Below the pieces are notes generated by a model. That model was not told the DNA's origin. It did no database searches and saw only the letters and a list, made by a program, of their open reading frames with translations. Of a DNA stretch of 64,000 nucleotides, positions 27,560 to 35,441 are shown piece after piece (the first letter of the stretch is position 1; each line of letters starts with the position of its first letter). The position numbers and the translations under genes were made by a program. Source of the DNA: Streptomyces violascens. Lineage in GTDB: Bacteria > Actinomycetota > Actinomycetes > Streptomycetales > Streptomycetaceae. Location of the stretch: assembly GCF_014649955.1 (NCBI RefSeq), contig NZ_BMUA01000012.1:62001-126000 (forward strand), read 5' to 3'.

Positions 27560-28786
27560 CTATTGCCAGGCATGTTGGCTGTCCGGCCGGGTCAGCCTGA
27601 GATCCTTCAGTGCCAGCGCCGCCGCCTCCAGCCCGCTGTTGAAGGCCACCTCCGAGAGGATTCCCGGGGCCGCCACCTGGTCGCCTGCCAGGTACACGCC
27701 CTGGCCCCGGGCGATCGCGGGGCGGTCCCGCCAGGTTGTGCCGGGTGGGTCGACCGCGCCCGTGCGGCCTGTCGCGACGGACTCGCGGCGCCAGGTCGTG
27801 CGGGCGCGCCAGCCCGGGAAGCCCGCGTCCAGCAGGCGTTCCGCGTGCTCTATTCCGGTTGCCTTCGAGGCGTCCGGGGCGATGGGGAAGTGGCCCTGGT
27901 ACAGGTGCTCGCCGGGCGGAGCGAGGCCCGGGTCGTTGCCGGTGAAGCGTTCCAGCCAGCCGGGGGTGTCCAGGTCGGAGACCACGAACGGGTCGGCCCG
28001 GCGGGTGGCGAGCGCCAGGTCGAGCAGGACGGAGCGGCCGCTGGGCCAGGTGAGGCCGGAGCCGCCGAGGAGGCGGCGGGCCGCGTCCAGGGAGGTCGCC
28101 ACCACGACGGGGCCCTCGGTGGTGCCGGGGAGTTCGGCGACCCGGGCGTCCGTTTCGATGCGTACGCCCAGGTCCCAGGCGCGCGACGCCATCCGCTCGA
28201 TGAGCGCGCCCCAGCCGCCGACCGGGTAGTGCGCCTCGGGCGGCAGGGCTGCCGCGCGGTGCAGGCGCTCCTGTACGAAGCGGGCGGACAGCGAACCGGG
28301 GTCGTGGTGGAAGAGGGCGACGGCTATGTAGTGCGCGGTCGCGCGGGCGCCCTGAGTGCCTATGTGCTCGGTGGCCCAGGCCGTGAAGTCGGCGTCCACC
28401 GGGGCCAGTTCGGGGCGCTTGCGGGCCAGGCGGAGCAGGGAGAGCGGCGGGGTGCGATGCAGGGTTCCGCGCCGGTGGAAGCGGAACCGTACCGCCTCCG
28501 CAAGGCGTACGGACGCGACCGGCCCGAGCAGTCCGCGCTGCTTGAGCCAGGCCCAGTGCGGGCCGCCGCTGTAGAGGGCGTGCGGGCCCTCGTTCGTCCG
28601 GTACGGGGCCGCGGCCGTACGGGCCCGGCCGCCCAGGGCTCCGTGTGCCTCGTACAGCGTGACCGCCGCGCCGGACTCCGCGGCGGTGATCGCGGCGGTC
28701 AGTCCGGCGAAGCCGCCGCCAACGACGGTGATCCGCCCGGTGGGGCCGCGGTTCGCCCCTGCTGCCCTTGCCGACAGTGCTGACAT
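27560..28786 (-). CDS. FAD-dependent phytoene desaturase-like oxidoreductase
   Basis: A 408-residue NAD(P)-binding Rossmann flavoprotein of the amine oxidase/phytoene dehydrogenase superfamily. The dinucleotide site ITVVGGGFAGLTAAITAAES is near residue 20, followed by YEAHGALGGRART (the FAD ribose Glu and GG-R motif). The C-terminal FAD motif is GVYLAGDQVAAPGILSEVAF. It probably acts on a lipid or polyene substrate, which cannot be fixed from sequence; no carotenoid cluster neighbours it. Start at 28786 has AAGGGAG upstream; an in-frame extension to 28855 is less likely. Confidence 0.85.
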   Translation of the reverse strand: MSALSARAAGANRGPTGRITVVGGGFAGLTAAITAAESGAAVTLYEAHGALGGRARTAAAPYRTNEGPHALYSGGPHWAWLKQRGLLGPVASVRLAEAVRFRFHRRGTLHRTPPLSLLRLARKRPELAPVDADFTAWATEHIGTQGARATAHYIAVALFHHDPGSLSARFVQERLHRAAALPPEAHYPVGGWGALIERMASRAWDLGVRIETDARVAELPGTTEGPVVVATSLDAARRLLGGSGLTWPSGRSVLLDLALATRRADPFVVSDLDTPGWLERFTGNDPGLAPPGEHLYQGHFPIAPDASKATGIEHAERLLDAGFPGWRARTTWRRESVATGRTGAVDPPGTTWRDRPAIARGQGVYLAGDQVAAPGILSEVAFNSGLEAAALALKDLRLTRPDSQHAWQ

Positions 28787-28939
28787 TGCTGTCTCCCTTC
28801 GCCGATGCGCACGGCCTACGGAGACTGGACGGAGCGCGGGGCCGGAATGTGACATGTCCGGGCTGCGAATTTACGGAGCTGGGGGTTCCTCCCTGTGCGA
28901 GCAGGGGTGATTGTCAGTGCCATGGTCCAGCATGGGGAC

Positions 28940-29623
28940 ATGGCAGCGGCACGGAGTGCGAAGAAGACGGCGGCTACGGCGGGTGCCCGCAGGGCGGAGG
29001 TGCGACTGCCACCACTGGCGCCGTTCGGCGCGGGTGAGCTGGAGCCGGAGGGTGATTATGACGGGCTGGAGTTCAGGGACCTCGACCTGGCACGGCAGCA
29101 GGCGCACAGCGCGCGCTTCCTCGACTGCGGGATCTACGGATGCGGTCTGGACGATACGCGCCTGACCGGGGCCCGCTTCATCGACTCGGTGCTTTCGGGA
29201 ATCCGCGGTGTCGGTACGGATCTGGCGCGGGCCAGCCTGCGTGACGTGGAGGTGCACGACGTCCGGATGGGCGGGGTGCAACTGCACGGCTCGGTGCTCG
29301 AACGCGTGCTGATCAAGGGTGGAAAGATCGACTACCTGAACCTGCGCGAGGCCGAGCTGCGCGACGTCGTCTTCGACGGCTGCGTCCTGTCCGAGCCGGA
29401 CTTCGGCGGAGCCACGCTGGTGCGCGTCGAGTTCCGCGGGTGCGAACTGCGCCGGGCCGACTTCACGGGCGCCCGCATGAAGGACGTCGACCTGCGCGGC
29501 GCGACCCTGCTCGACATCGCACGCGGGGTGGAACGACTCGCGGGCGCGGTCATCAGCCCGACCCAACTCCTCGACCTGGCACCGGCGTTCGCGGCGCAGG
29601 TGGGGGTACGGGTGGAGGCGTGA
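28940..29623 (+). CDS. Pentapeptide-repeat protein
   Basis: A 227-residue protein built largely of pentapeptide repeats A(D/N)LxX between about residues 55 and 195, seen as LRDVEVHDVRMGGVQLHGSV and RRADFTGARMKDVDLRGATL. These form a right-handed quadrilateral beta helix. The C-terminal helix LAGAVISPTQLLDLAPAFAA is conserved in the Streptomyces family and may mediate dimerisation. Function unknown; some such proteins mimic DNA and protect gyrase, but nothing here proves that. Start chosen at ATG 28940 (MAAARSAKK); ATG 28922 is an alternative. Divergent from the flavoprotein gene. Confidence 0.8.
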   Translation: MAAARSAKKTAATAGARRAEVRLPPLAPFGAGELEPEGDYDGLEFRDLDLARQQAHSARFLDCGIYGCGLDDTRLTGARFIDSVLSGIRGVGTDLARASLRDVEVHDVRMGGVQLHGSVLERVLIKGGKIDYLNLREAELRDVVFDGCVLSEPDFGGATLVRVEFRGCELRRADFTGARMKDVDLRGATLLDIARGVERLAGAVISPTQLLDLAPAFAAQVGVRVEA

Positions 29624-29740
29624 GGGTGCGCTGAGGGCGGGGCTCGGGCGGCGGGCGGGGCTCGGGCGGCGGGCGGGGGACTACGCCGCTCGGCCCGGTT
29701 CGCTGCCGGCTCTGCTGGGCCCCTCAGGTCATTCCTCCCG

Positions 29741-30241
29741 TCAGGCCATTCTGGGGAAGCGGGCCTGGAGGTCCCAGACGATCGGGTTGTCGCCGAGGCC
29801 CTCGTGCATGTCGGTCAGGTCGGCGATCAGGTCGTGCAGGAAGTCCCTTGTCTCGCGGCGGAGTTCGGCGTGCGAGAAGGTGAGGGGCTCCTCGTCGGCG
29901 GGCATCCAGTCGGCCTCCACGTCCACCCAGCCGAAGCGGCGCTCGAAGAGCATCCGGTCCGTCGACTCGGTGAAGTCGATCTCGGCGTACTGGGGCTTCG
30001 CGGCGCGCGAGCCGAGCGGGTCGCGGTCCAGGCGCTCCACGGTGTCGCACAGCGCCCACGCGAAGTCCAGCACCGGCACCCATCCCCAGGCTGTGGACAC
30101 CTCGCGGTCCGCCTTGGTGTCGGCGAGGTAGACGTCTCCGCAGAACAGGTCGTGGCGCAGGGTGTGGACATCCGCGCGGCTGTAGTCGATGTGGGTGGGG
30201 TCGGGGAAGCGGCGGGATAGGGAGTAGCCGATGTCGAGCAC
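29741..30241 (-). CDS. Conserved hypothetical protein, 166 residues
   Basis: A soluble acidic protein starting (GTG) MLDIGYSLSRRFPDPTHIDY with no membrane segment. It contains a central WGWVPVLDFAWALCDTVERL helix and several Trp residues (FGWVDVEADWMP) in a beta-rich section. I do not recognise the family; the Trp/Asp-rich pattern resembles small Streptomyces proteins of unknown function sometimes found near toxin-immunity loci, but no toxin gene neighbours it here. Its promoter would have to lie within the repeat-rich stretch that follows at 30242-31063. Confidence 0.6.
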   Translation of the reverse strand: MLDIGYSLSRRFPDPTHIDYSRADVHTLRHDLFCGDVYLADTKADREVSTAWGWVPVLDFAWALCDTVERLDRDPLGSRAAKPQYAEIDFTESTDRMLFERRFGWVDVEADWMPADEEPLTFSHAELRRETRDFLHDLIADLTDMHEGLGDNPIVWDLQARFPRMA

Positions 30242-31063
30242 GGCTCGATGGTGTCATGCCTGGGGTGGGCACCCCTTCCGCAGCCCCCTCACGGGGCTCC
30301 GCCCCGAACCCCGGGGGTATTCGTGCTGGGCTGCGCCTTGAACCCGGGGGTATCTGCCCGGGGCTCCGCCCTGCCCCCCCCCGGGGGTGTCCGTGCTTGG
30401 CTGCGCCTCGGCTCCGGGGGGCCTGCCTTGGGCTGTGCCCTTGAACCCCCGGGGCTCTGCGCTGGGGCGTGCCCCTTGAACCCGGGGAGTGTCTGCCCCG
30501 AGCTGCGCCCTGACCGCCGGGGCTTCGTCGCCGCCCCTTCTCGGGGGCTCCGCCCCCGGGCCCCTGCTCCTCAAACGCCGGAGGGGCTTGATTGCGTGAT
30601 CCGTCGGCCTCGGGCGGTGCGTGGCTGGTCGCGCAGTTCCCCGCGCCCCTGGCAGGGTGCGGTGCGGGCACCTCGCGCCTTCGGGCCCGACCGCGGACCC
30701 CTTTCGGCCTCGGGCTGTGTGTGGTTGCTCGCGCAGTTCCCCGCGCCCCTGTAGGGCACCCGGCTCGCACAACGTCACAGGCCCCCGCCTCCAGCGGGGT
30801 CGGTACTGGCCCGCACCGGGCATTTCAGCCCGTCCGGCGTTTGAGGACGAGCGCCCTTCAGGCGCGAACGGGGTCTGGGGCGGAGCCCCAGGAAAACCGG
30901 CGGGAACGGGCCGGGTGGGGTGGGGCCTCCCGGGGTCTGGGGCGGAGCCCCAGGGCATCCTGCCGGGCCGCACCGCTGCCCCCGGCGCCGCGCGGCGGAG
31001 CCGTACGTTCCGCTCGGGGAGCCACCCCGGGCGCCGGCGGGGCCACCCGCACTCCGCCCCGCC
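30242..31063. repeat. 822-base repeat-rich intergenic region
   Basis: No gene is supported. Positions 30294-30530 hold about seven degenerate tandem units of 32-37 bases built on GGGCTGCGCCTTGAACCC followed by a G run. Positions about 30610-30650 and 30725-30760 carry two copies of the dispersed module GTCGCGCAGTTCCCCGCGCC (reverse orientation). From about 30730 to 30893 lies the inverted counterpart of the composite element at 21798-22045, ending in GGGGCGGAGCCCC. Two further GGGGCGGAGCCCC copies occur before 30960. Confidence 0.75.
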
Positions 31064-31690
31064 TTACGGCAGGAGTCGCCGCTCCTTGGCCACGGACACC
31101 GCCCCCGCCCGCGTATCAACGCCCAGCTTGTCGTAGATCCGCCCCAGATGCGTCTTCACCGTCGCCTCGCTGATGAACAGCGCACGGGCGATCTCCCGGT
31201 TGCCCAGACCGTTCGCCAACTGCGCCAGGATGTCGAGTTCGCGAGGAGTGAGGGTGGGGCCGGAGGCGCCGCGGAGCTGGTTCATGACGCGGCTGGCCAC
31301 CGGCGGGGACAGCGTGGTGCGCCCCTCGGAGGCCGCCCGGATCGCGGCGAAGAGTTCCTCCGGGCGTTCGGCCTTGAGGAGGTAGCCCGTCGCCCCCGCC
31401 GCGATCGCCCGCGTGATGTCCGCGTCCGTGTCGTACGTGGTGAGAACCAGGACGCGCACCCCGGTCGCCGCGATGCGCCGGGTCGCCTCCACGCCGTCGA
31501 TGCCGGGGCCGAGCTGGAGGTCCATCAGCACCACGTCCGGCTTCAGCTTGGCCGCCGCGGCCACCGCCTCCTCGCCGCTGCCGGCCTCCCCGGCCACCTC
31601 GATGTCCGGCTCGCTGCCGATGAGCGCGAGCAGCCCCGCGCGTACCACCGCGTGGTCGTCGCAGAGCAGAATCCGTACGGGGTCGGTCAT
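31064..31690 (-). CDS. senR: LuxR-family response regulator, probable SenR
   Basis: A 208-residue NarL-type response regulator. The receiver domain has Asp11-Asp12 and phospho-acceptor Asp57 in DVVLMDLQLG. The C-terminal LuxR helix-turn-helix has LTPRELDILAQLANGLGNRE and SEATVKTHLGRIYDKL. It overlaps the sensor kinase gene by four bases, so the two are coupled. The neighbouring divergent hbpS gene identifies the pair as the SenS-SenR system known from S. reticuli, where SenR controls catalase-peroxidase and hbpS expression after redox or haem stress. The symbol is inferred from context. Confidence 0.85.
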   Translation of the reverse strand: MTDPVRILLCDDHAVVRAGLLALIGSEPDIEVAGEAGSGEEAVAAAAKLKPDVVLMDLQLGPGIDGVEATRRIAATGVRVLVLTTYDTDADITRAIAAGATGYLLKAERPEELFAAIRAASEGRTTLSPPVASRVMNQLRGASGPTLTPRELDILAQLANGLGNREIARALFISEATVKTHLGRIYDKLGVDTRAGAVSVAKERRLLP

Positions 31691-33159
31691 GGCCGGGGCT
31701 CCAGGGGGATCGAGGCGGACAGGACGGTGCCTTCGCCGGGGGCCGACTCCACGGTCAGGCTCCCGCCGAGCTGCCGCACCCGCGCGTACATGGCGGGCAG
31801 GCCGTGGCCCCGTACGCCGGGGGGCCGCGAAGACGGAGGGCTGTCGTCCGCCGAGGCACCTGGGGCGGGCCCCTGGGCGGACCCGCCCCCCGAGTCCCCC
31901 CGCGCATCAAGAGCCCCCGGGATGAAACCCCGCCCGTCGTCCGCGATGTCAAGGACCACCTGGTCGCCCAGATAGGTGAGAGTCAGCGCCGCCGTGGTCG
32001 CCCCCGCGTGCTCGCGGACGTTCGCCAGGGCGCCCTGGGCGATGCGCAGCAGGGCGGAGCCGACCCGGTCGGGCAGCGGGGCGTTCGGCGCGCCGTCGAT
32101 GTGGCAGCGCACCTCGACCGGCCCCGATCCCGGCCCCGCTCCCGATCCCGACTCCGCCGACTCCCGCGCCGCCAGCGTGCGCAGCGCCTCGTCCAGGCCG
32201 CCGCCCTCCGCCAGGTCCGCCGGAGCCAGGTCGTGGACGAAGCGGCGTGCCTCCGCGAGGTTGCGCTCCGCGATGGACTCCGCCGTACGGACATGGCGGC
32301 GCGCCGCGTCGGGGTCGGCGGCCCACACCCGGTCCGCCGCCTGGAGCAGCATCTGCTGGCTGGACAGGCCCTGCGCGAGGGTGTCGTGGATCTCCATGGA
32401 GAGCCGCTGGCGCTCGGCGAGCGTGCCCTCGCGGCGTTCGGTGGCGGCGAGTTCGCGCCGGGTGCGCAGGAGGTCGTCGATCAACTTCCGCTGTTGGTAG
32501 GCCAGTTGGTCCTGCCGGTCGGCCTGGCGCTGCATCTGGACGAACACGGCCGTCGCGATCGCCGCGACGGCGGGCGGCGCGAGGACGAGGTTCGGGTCGA
32601 AGCCCTCGGAGGACAGCTCGACCTGGGCCGTGACGACGAACGCCGTCAGCACCCCGACGAGCACCAGCGCCGCGCGCGGCCGCAGCGTGCGCAGGCCCGT
32701 GTAGAACAGCGGCACCGCGCACCACGCGAAGCTCGGCGCGAGCACGACCAGGACCATCCAGGTGGCCACCACACCGCCCAGCCACGCGAGCCGCCGCGGG
32801 GTCGGCCGCGAACCCAGCGCCGGTCCGAGCACGTACAGCACGGCCAGCGCGGCCGACAGCGCGATGATCCAGGGCGTACGAGGCTCCCCGGGGTGCCGAA
32901 TCAGAAATCGCGCGAGCGAGGCCCCGAGCAGCAGAAAGAACGCGGCATGCATGACCACGGGCAGCCACCGCTCGGTGTCGGCGGGGTCGACGCCCTCCAG
33001 GGTCCTGAGGGAGTCGCTGCCCACCCGCGCATGAGCGCCTGCCGCCCGGCCGCCGGTGCCGGCCGTCCCGACAAGCTCCCGCGCCTCGTCGTCGCTGCTG
33101 TGGGCCCGGGCGTCAATGTGCCCCGCCCCGCCCCCGGTGTCAGCCGGATCGACGCTCAT
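31687..33159 (-). CDS. senS: Sensor histidine kinase, probable SenS
   Basis: A 490-residue NarL-type sensor kinase. After a hydrophilic N-terminal 65 residues come five membrane segments (for example WLPVVMHAAFFLLLGASLAR and WLGGVVATWMVLVVLAPSF). The HisKA_3 phospho-acceptor is in RLSMEIHDTLAQGLSSQ. The ATPase domain shows DIADDGRGF and a GHGLPAMYARVRQLGG box, with a Gly/Ser-rich insert (ARGDSGGGSAQGPAPG) between the N and G boxes. In S. reticuli SenS is activated by the extracytoplasmic haem protein HbpS; the hbpS gene here is divergent and adjacent. The extra N-terminal segment before the first helix is unusual. Confidence 0.85.
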   Translation of the reverse strand: MSVDPADTGGGAGHIDARAHSSDDEARELVGTAGTGGRAAGAHARVGSDSLRTLEGVDPADTERWLPVVMHAAFFLLLGASLARFLIRHPGEPRTPWIIALSAALAVLYVLGPALGSRPTPRRLAWLGGVVATWMVLVVLAPSFAWCAVPLFYTGLRTLRPRAALVLVGVLTAFVVTAQVELSSEGFDPNLVLAPPAVAAIATAVFVQMQRQADRQDQLAYQQRKLIDDLLRTRRELAATERREGTLAERQRLSMEIHDTLAQGLSSQQMLLQAADRVWAADPDAARRHVRTAESIAERNLAEARRFVHDLAPADLAEGGGLDEALRTLAARESAESGSGAGPGSGPVEVRCHIDGAPNAPLPDRVGSALLRIAQGALANVREHAGATTAALTLTYLGDQVVLDIADDGRGFIPGALDARGDSGGGSAQGPAPGASADDSPPSSRPPGVRGHGLPAMYARVRQLGGSLTVESAPGEGTVLSASIPLEPRP

Positions 33160-33323
33160 CCGCCCTCCTCACCTGCGCATACGTACTCATCCGCACTCAT
33201 CGTGACCCGATCCGGCCACCCCCGCATCAACCGATCGGCCGACGGGAAGGTCAGCCGTTCCGGGCCCCGCGGGCAGCCGGAACGTCGACCGAGTACGGGC
33301 CCCGCCGCCCCCAGGATCGAAGC

Positions 33324-33926
33324 ATGAACCTCAACAGCACGCAGAACGCCAAGACCGAGAACCTCAACAGCACGCAGCACACCAAGACCAAGCGGCTCGC
33401 CCTCGGTGCCACCGCCCTCGCCATCGCCGCCGCCGGAACCTTCGGCGCCGTCTCCGCCAGTGCCGCAGGCCCGGCTGCACAAAGCACCACCACCGCCACC
33501 AGCAGCGCCGGCGCCCACAACCTCACCACCTCCACCCACCTCACCGTCGCCGCCGCCACCAAGGCCGCTCAGGCCGCGCTCGATGCCGCCGGCAAGGAGA
33601 ACCAGAAGGTGTCCGTCGCCGTCGTCGACCGCAACGGCAACACCCTCGTCACCCTGCGCGGCGACGGCGCCGGGCCGCAGTCGCCCGAGTCGGCCGAGCG
33701 CAAGGCGTACACCGCCGTCTCCTGGAACGCGCCCACCTCCGAGCTGGCCAAGCGCCTCACCCAGGCCCCGAACCTCAAGGACATCCCCGGCACCCTGTTC
33801 CTGGCGGGCGGCGCCCCCGTCCAGGCGAAGGGCGCCCCCGTCGCGGGTGTCGGCGTGGCCGGTGCCCCGAGCGGTGACCTCGACGAGAAGTTCGCCAGGG
33901 CGGGCGTCGCCGCCCTCGACAAGTGA
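33324..33926 (+). CDS. hbpS: Extracellular haem-binding protein HbpS (GlcG/PduO-like)
   Basis: A 200-residue exported protein of the GlcG/HbpS family (DUF336 fold), which in S. reticuli binds and degrades haem, stores iron, assembles as an octamer and modulates SenS. An N-terminal leader ends near SASAAGPAAQS. The mature domain has the family pattern TKAAQAALDAAGKE, VSVAVVDRNGNTLVTLRGDG, AERKAYTAVSWNAPTS and GGAPVQAKGAPVAGVGVAG. The leader is odd: residues 2-12 and 13-23 are near-exact copies encoded by a 33-base tandem duplication, before the basic TKRLALGATALAIAA. Divergent from senS, with 164 bases between. Confidence 0.88.
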   Translation: MNLNSTQNAKTENLNSTQHTKTKRLALGATALAIAAAGTFGAVSASAAGPAAQSTTTATSSAGAHNLTTSTHLTVAAATKAAQAALDAAGKENQKVSVAVVDRNGNTLVTLRGDGAGPQSPESAERKAYTAVSWNAPTSELAKRLTQAPNLKDIPGTLFLAGGAPVQAKGAPVAGVGVAGAPSGDLDEKFARAGVAALDK

Positions 33927-33956
33927 GCCGCGGCCGCCGCCCTTAGGATCACAGGC

Positions 33957-35390
33957 GTGGACAAACGACCGGAGAGGCGGACGGCATCGCACCCGTGCGG
34001 GGCGCGCCGCACCCGCCTTGCCGTCGTCCCGCTGCTCACCGTCCTCGTCATCACCTCCTGCACCGGCGGCGTGAACGGCACCCCCGGCTCCTCCGGCACG
34101 CGCGACCCGCTCTTCCCCAAGCTCGGCAGCGACGGCTACGACGTCCAGCACTACAGCCTGGAGCTCGACTACGACCCGGCGAGCGGGCACCTCAAGGGCG
34201 GGGCCACGATCGTCGCGCGGGCCACCAAGAACCTCAGCGCCTTCGCCCTCGACTTCGCCGGGATGGACGTCGAGGGCGCCACCGTCGACGACGAGCCCGC
34301 CGCCGTCAACCGGGCCGGCGACGAGCTGACGCTGCGCCCCCACAGAGACCTCGCCCGGGGCGAGACGTTCACCGCGTACGTGCGCTACTCGGGCAGCCCG
34401 AAGACCATCACGGACCTCGACGGCTCCGAGGAGGGCTGGCTGAAGTCGCCGAACGGGAGCGTGCTCGCGCTCGGCGAACCGACCGGCTCGATGGCCTGGT
34501 TCCCGTCCAACAACCACCCGAGCGACAAGGCCACGTACGACATCAAGGTGACGGTGCCGAACGGTCAACAGGTGGTTTCCAACGGCGAGTTGGTGTCGAA
34601 GCTCAGCAAGGGGGGGCGCAGCACCTTCAGCTGGCGGGTCAAGGAGCCCATGGCCACCTACCTCGCCACCGTCGCCATCGGGCCGTACGAGATCGACGAC
34701 AAGGGGACGACCAAGTCCGGCATCCCGATCTACAACGCCGTCGACCCGGGTGTGAAGAAGCAGACCGCCGGCGTCGTCGCCCGGCTCCCGGAGATCATCG
34801 CCTGGGAGGAACTCAACTTCGGGCCCTATCCGTTCTCGTCCACCGGCGTGGTCGTGGCGCCGGAAAAGGCCTCGGGCTACGCGCTCGAGACGCAGAACCG
34901 GCCGGTGATACCGCTGGACCACTTCGATCTGAGCACCCTCGTGCACGAGCTCGCCCACCAGTGGTTCGGCGATTCCGTCACCCCGGCGGTGTGGCGCGAC
35001 ATGTGGCTGAACGAGGGCTTCGCGCAGTACTCGGAGTGGCTGTGGGCCGAGGACCACGGCGGGTTGAGCGCTCAGCAGCAGTTCGAGGAGGAGTACGCCA
35101 AGGGCGACGGCGACGAGATCTGGGCCTTCCCGCCGGCCGAGCCGCCGACCGCCGCCGAGGTGTCCGCGCGGCCGGTGTACGTGCGCGGCGCCATGGTCGT
35201 CCACAAGATCCGGGAGGCCGTCGGCGACGAGAAGTTCTACACGCTCGTCCAGGACTGGGTGCGCACCCACCGGCACGCCAACGCCTCGACCGAGGATTTC
35301 ACCCGCTTCGTGGACGAGAAGGCGGGGCACAAGCTCTCGGCGGTGTGGGACACCTGGCTCTACGGGGACGGGAAGCCCGACTCCCCGTAG
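33957..35390 (+). CDS. M1-family zinc aminopeptidase-like lipoprotein
   Basis: A 477-residue exported metallopeptidase. GTG start; basic leader and hydrophobic core end in a lipobox-like ITSC (Cys39). The N-terminal beta domain (about 60-220) is typical of M1 enzymes. The catalytic zinc site is HELAHQWFG followed by the second Glu in WLNEGFAQYSEWL (HExxH-18-E). The substrate-contact GAMEN motif is not evident; the matching region reads APEKASGYALE, so exopeptidase specificity may differ from classical M1 enzymes. It follows hbpS by 30 bases, so the two may be co-transcribed, although functional linkage is uncertain. Confidence 0.88.
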   Translation: MDKRPERRTASHPCGARRTRLAVVPLLTVLVITSCTGGVNGTPGSSGTRDPLFPKLGSDGYDVQHYSLELDYDPASGHLKGGATIVARATKNLSAFALDFAGMDVEGATVDDEPAAVNRAGDELTLRPHRDLARGETFTAYVRYSGSPKTITDLDGSEEGWLKSPNGSVLALGEPTGSMAWFPSNNHPSDKATYDIKVTVPNGQQVVSNGELVSKLSKGGRSTFSWRVKEPMATYLATVAIGPYEIDDKGTTKSGIPIYNAVDPGVKKQTAGVVARLPEIIAWEELNFGPYPFSSTGVVVAPEKASGYALETQNRPVIPLDHFDLSTLVHELAHQWFGDSVTPAVWRDMWLNEGFAQYSEWLWAEDHGGLSAQQQFEEEYAKGDGDEIWAFPPAEPPTAAEVSARPVYVRGAMVVHKIREAVGDEKFYTLVQDWVRTHRHANASTEDFTRFVDEKAGHKLSAVWDTWLYGDGKPDSP

Positions 35391-35441
35391 AACCAGGTGG
35401 GTTTATCCGCTACTTCACACCGGTTACTTCACACCGACCGG

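Noticed and set aside
22138..28786. Catabolic or biosynthetic gene cluster formed by the two flavoproteins
   Set aside because: The two FAD enzymes belong to different families, are 4 kb apart and are separated by unrelated genes on both strands.
30294..30530. CRISPR array
   Set aside because: Units are degenerate throughout, with no constant repeat or unique spacers, and no cas genes are present.
21798..30893. Composite transposon bounded by the inverted repeats
   Set aside because: No transposase lies between or near the repeats, and copies of the same modules occur singly elsewhere in the window.
33156..35330. 724-residue minus-strand frame
   Set aside because: Antisense to hbpS and the M1 peptidase, both of which have clear motifs on the plus strand.
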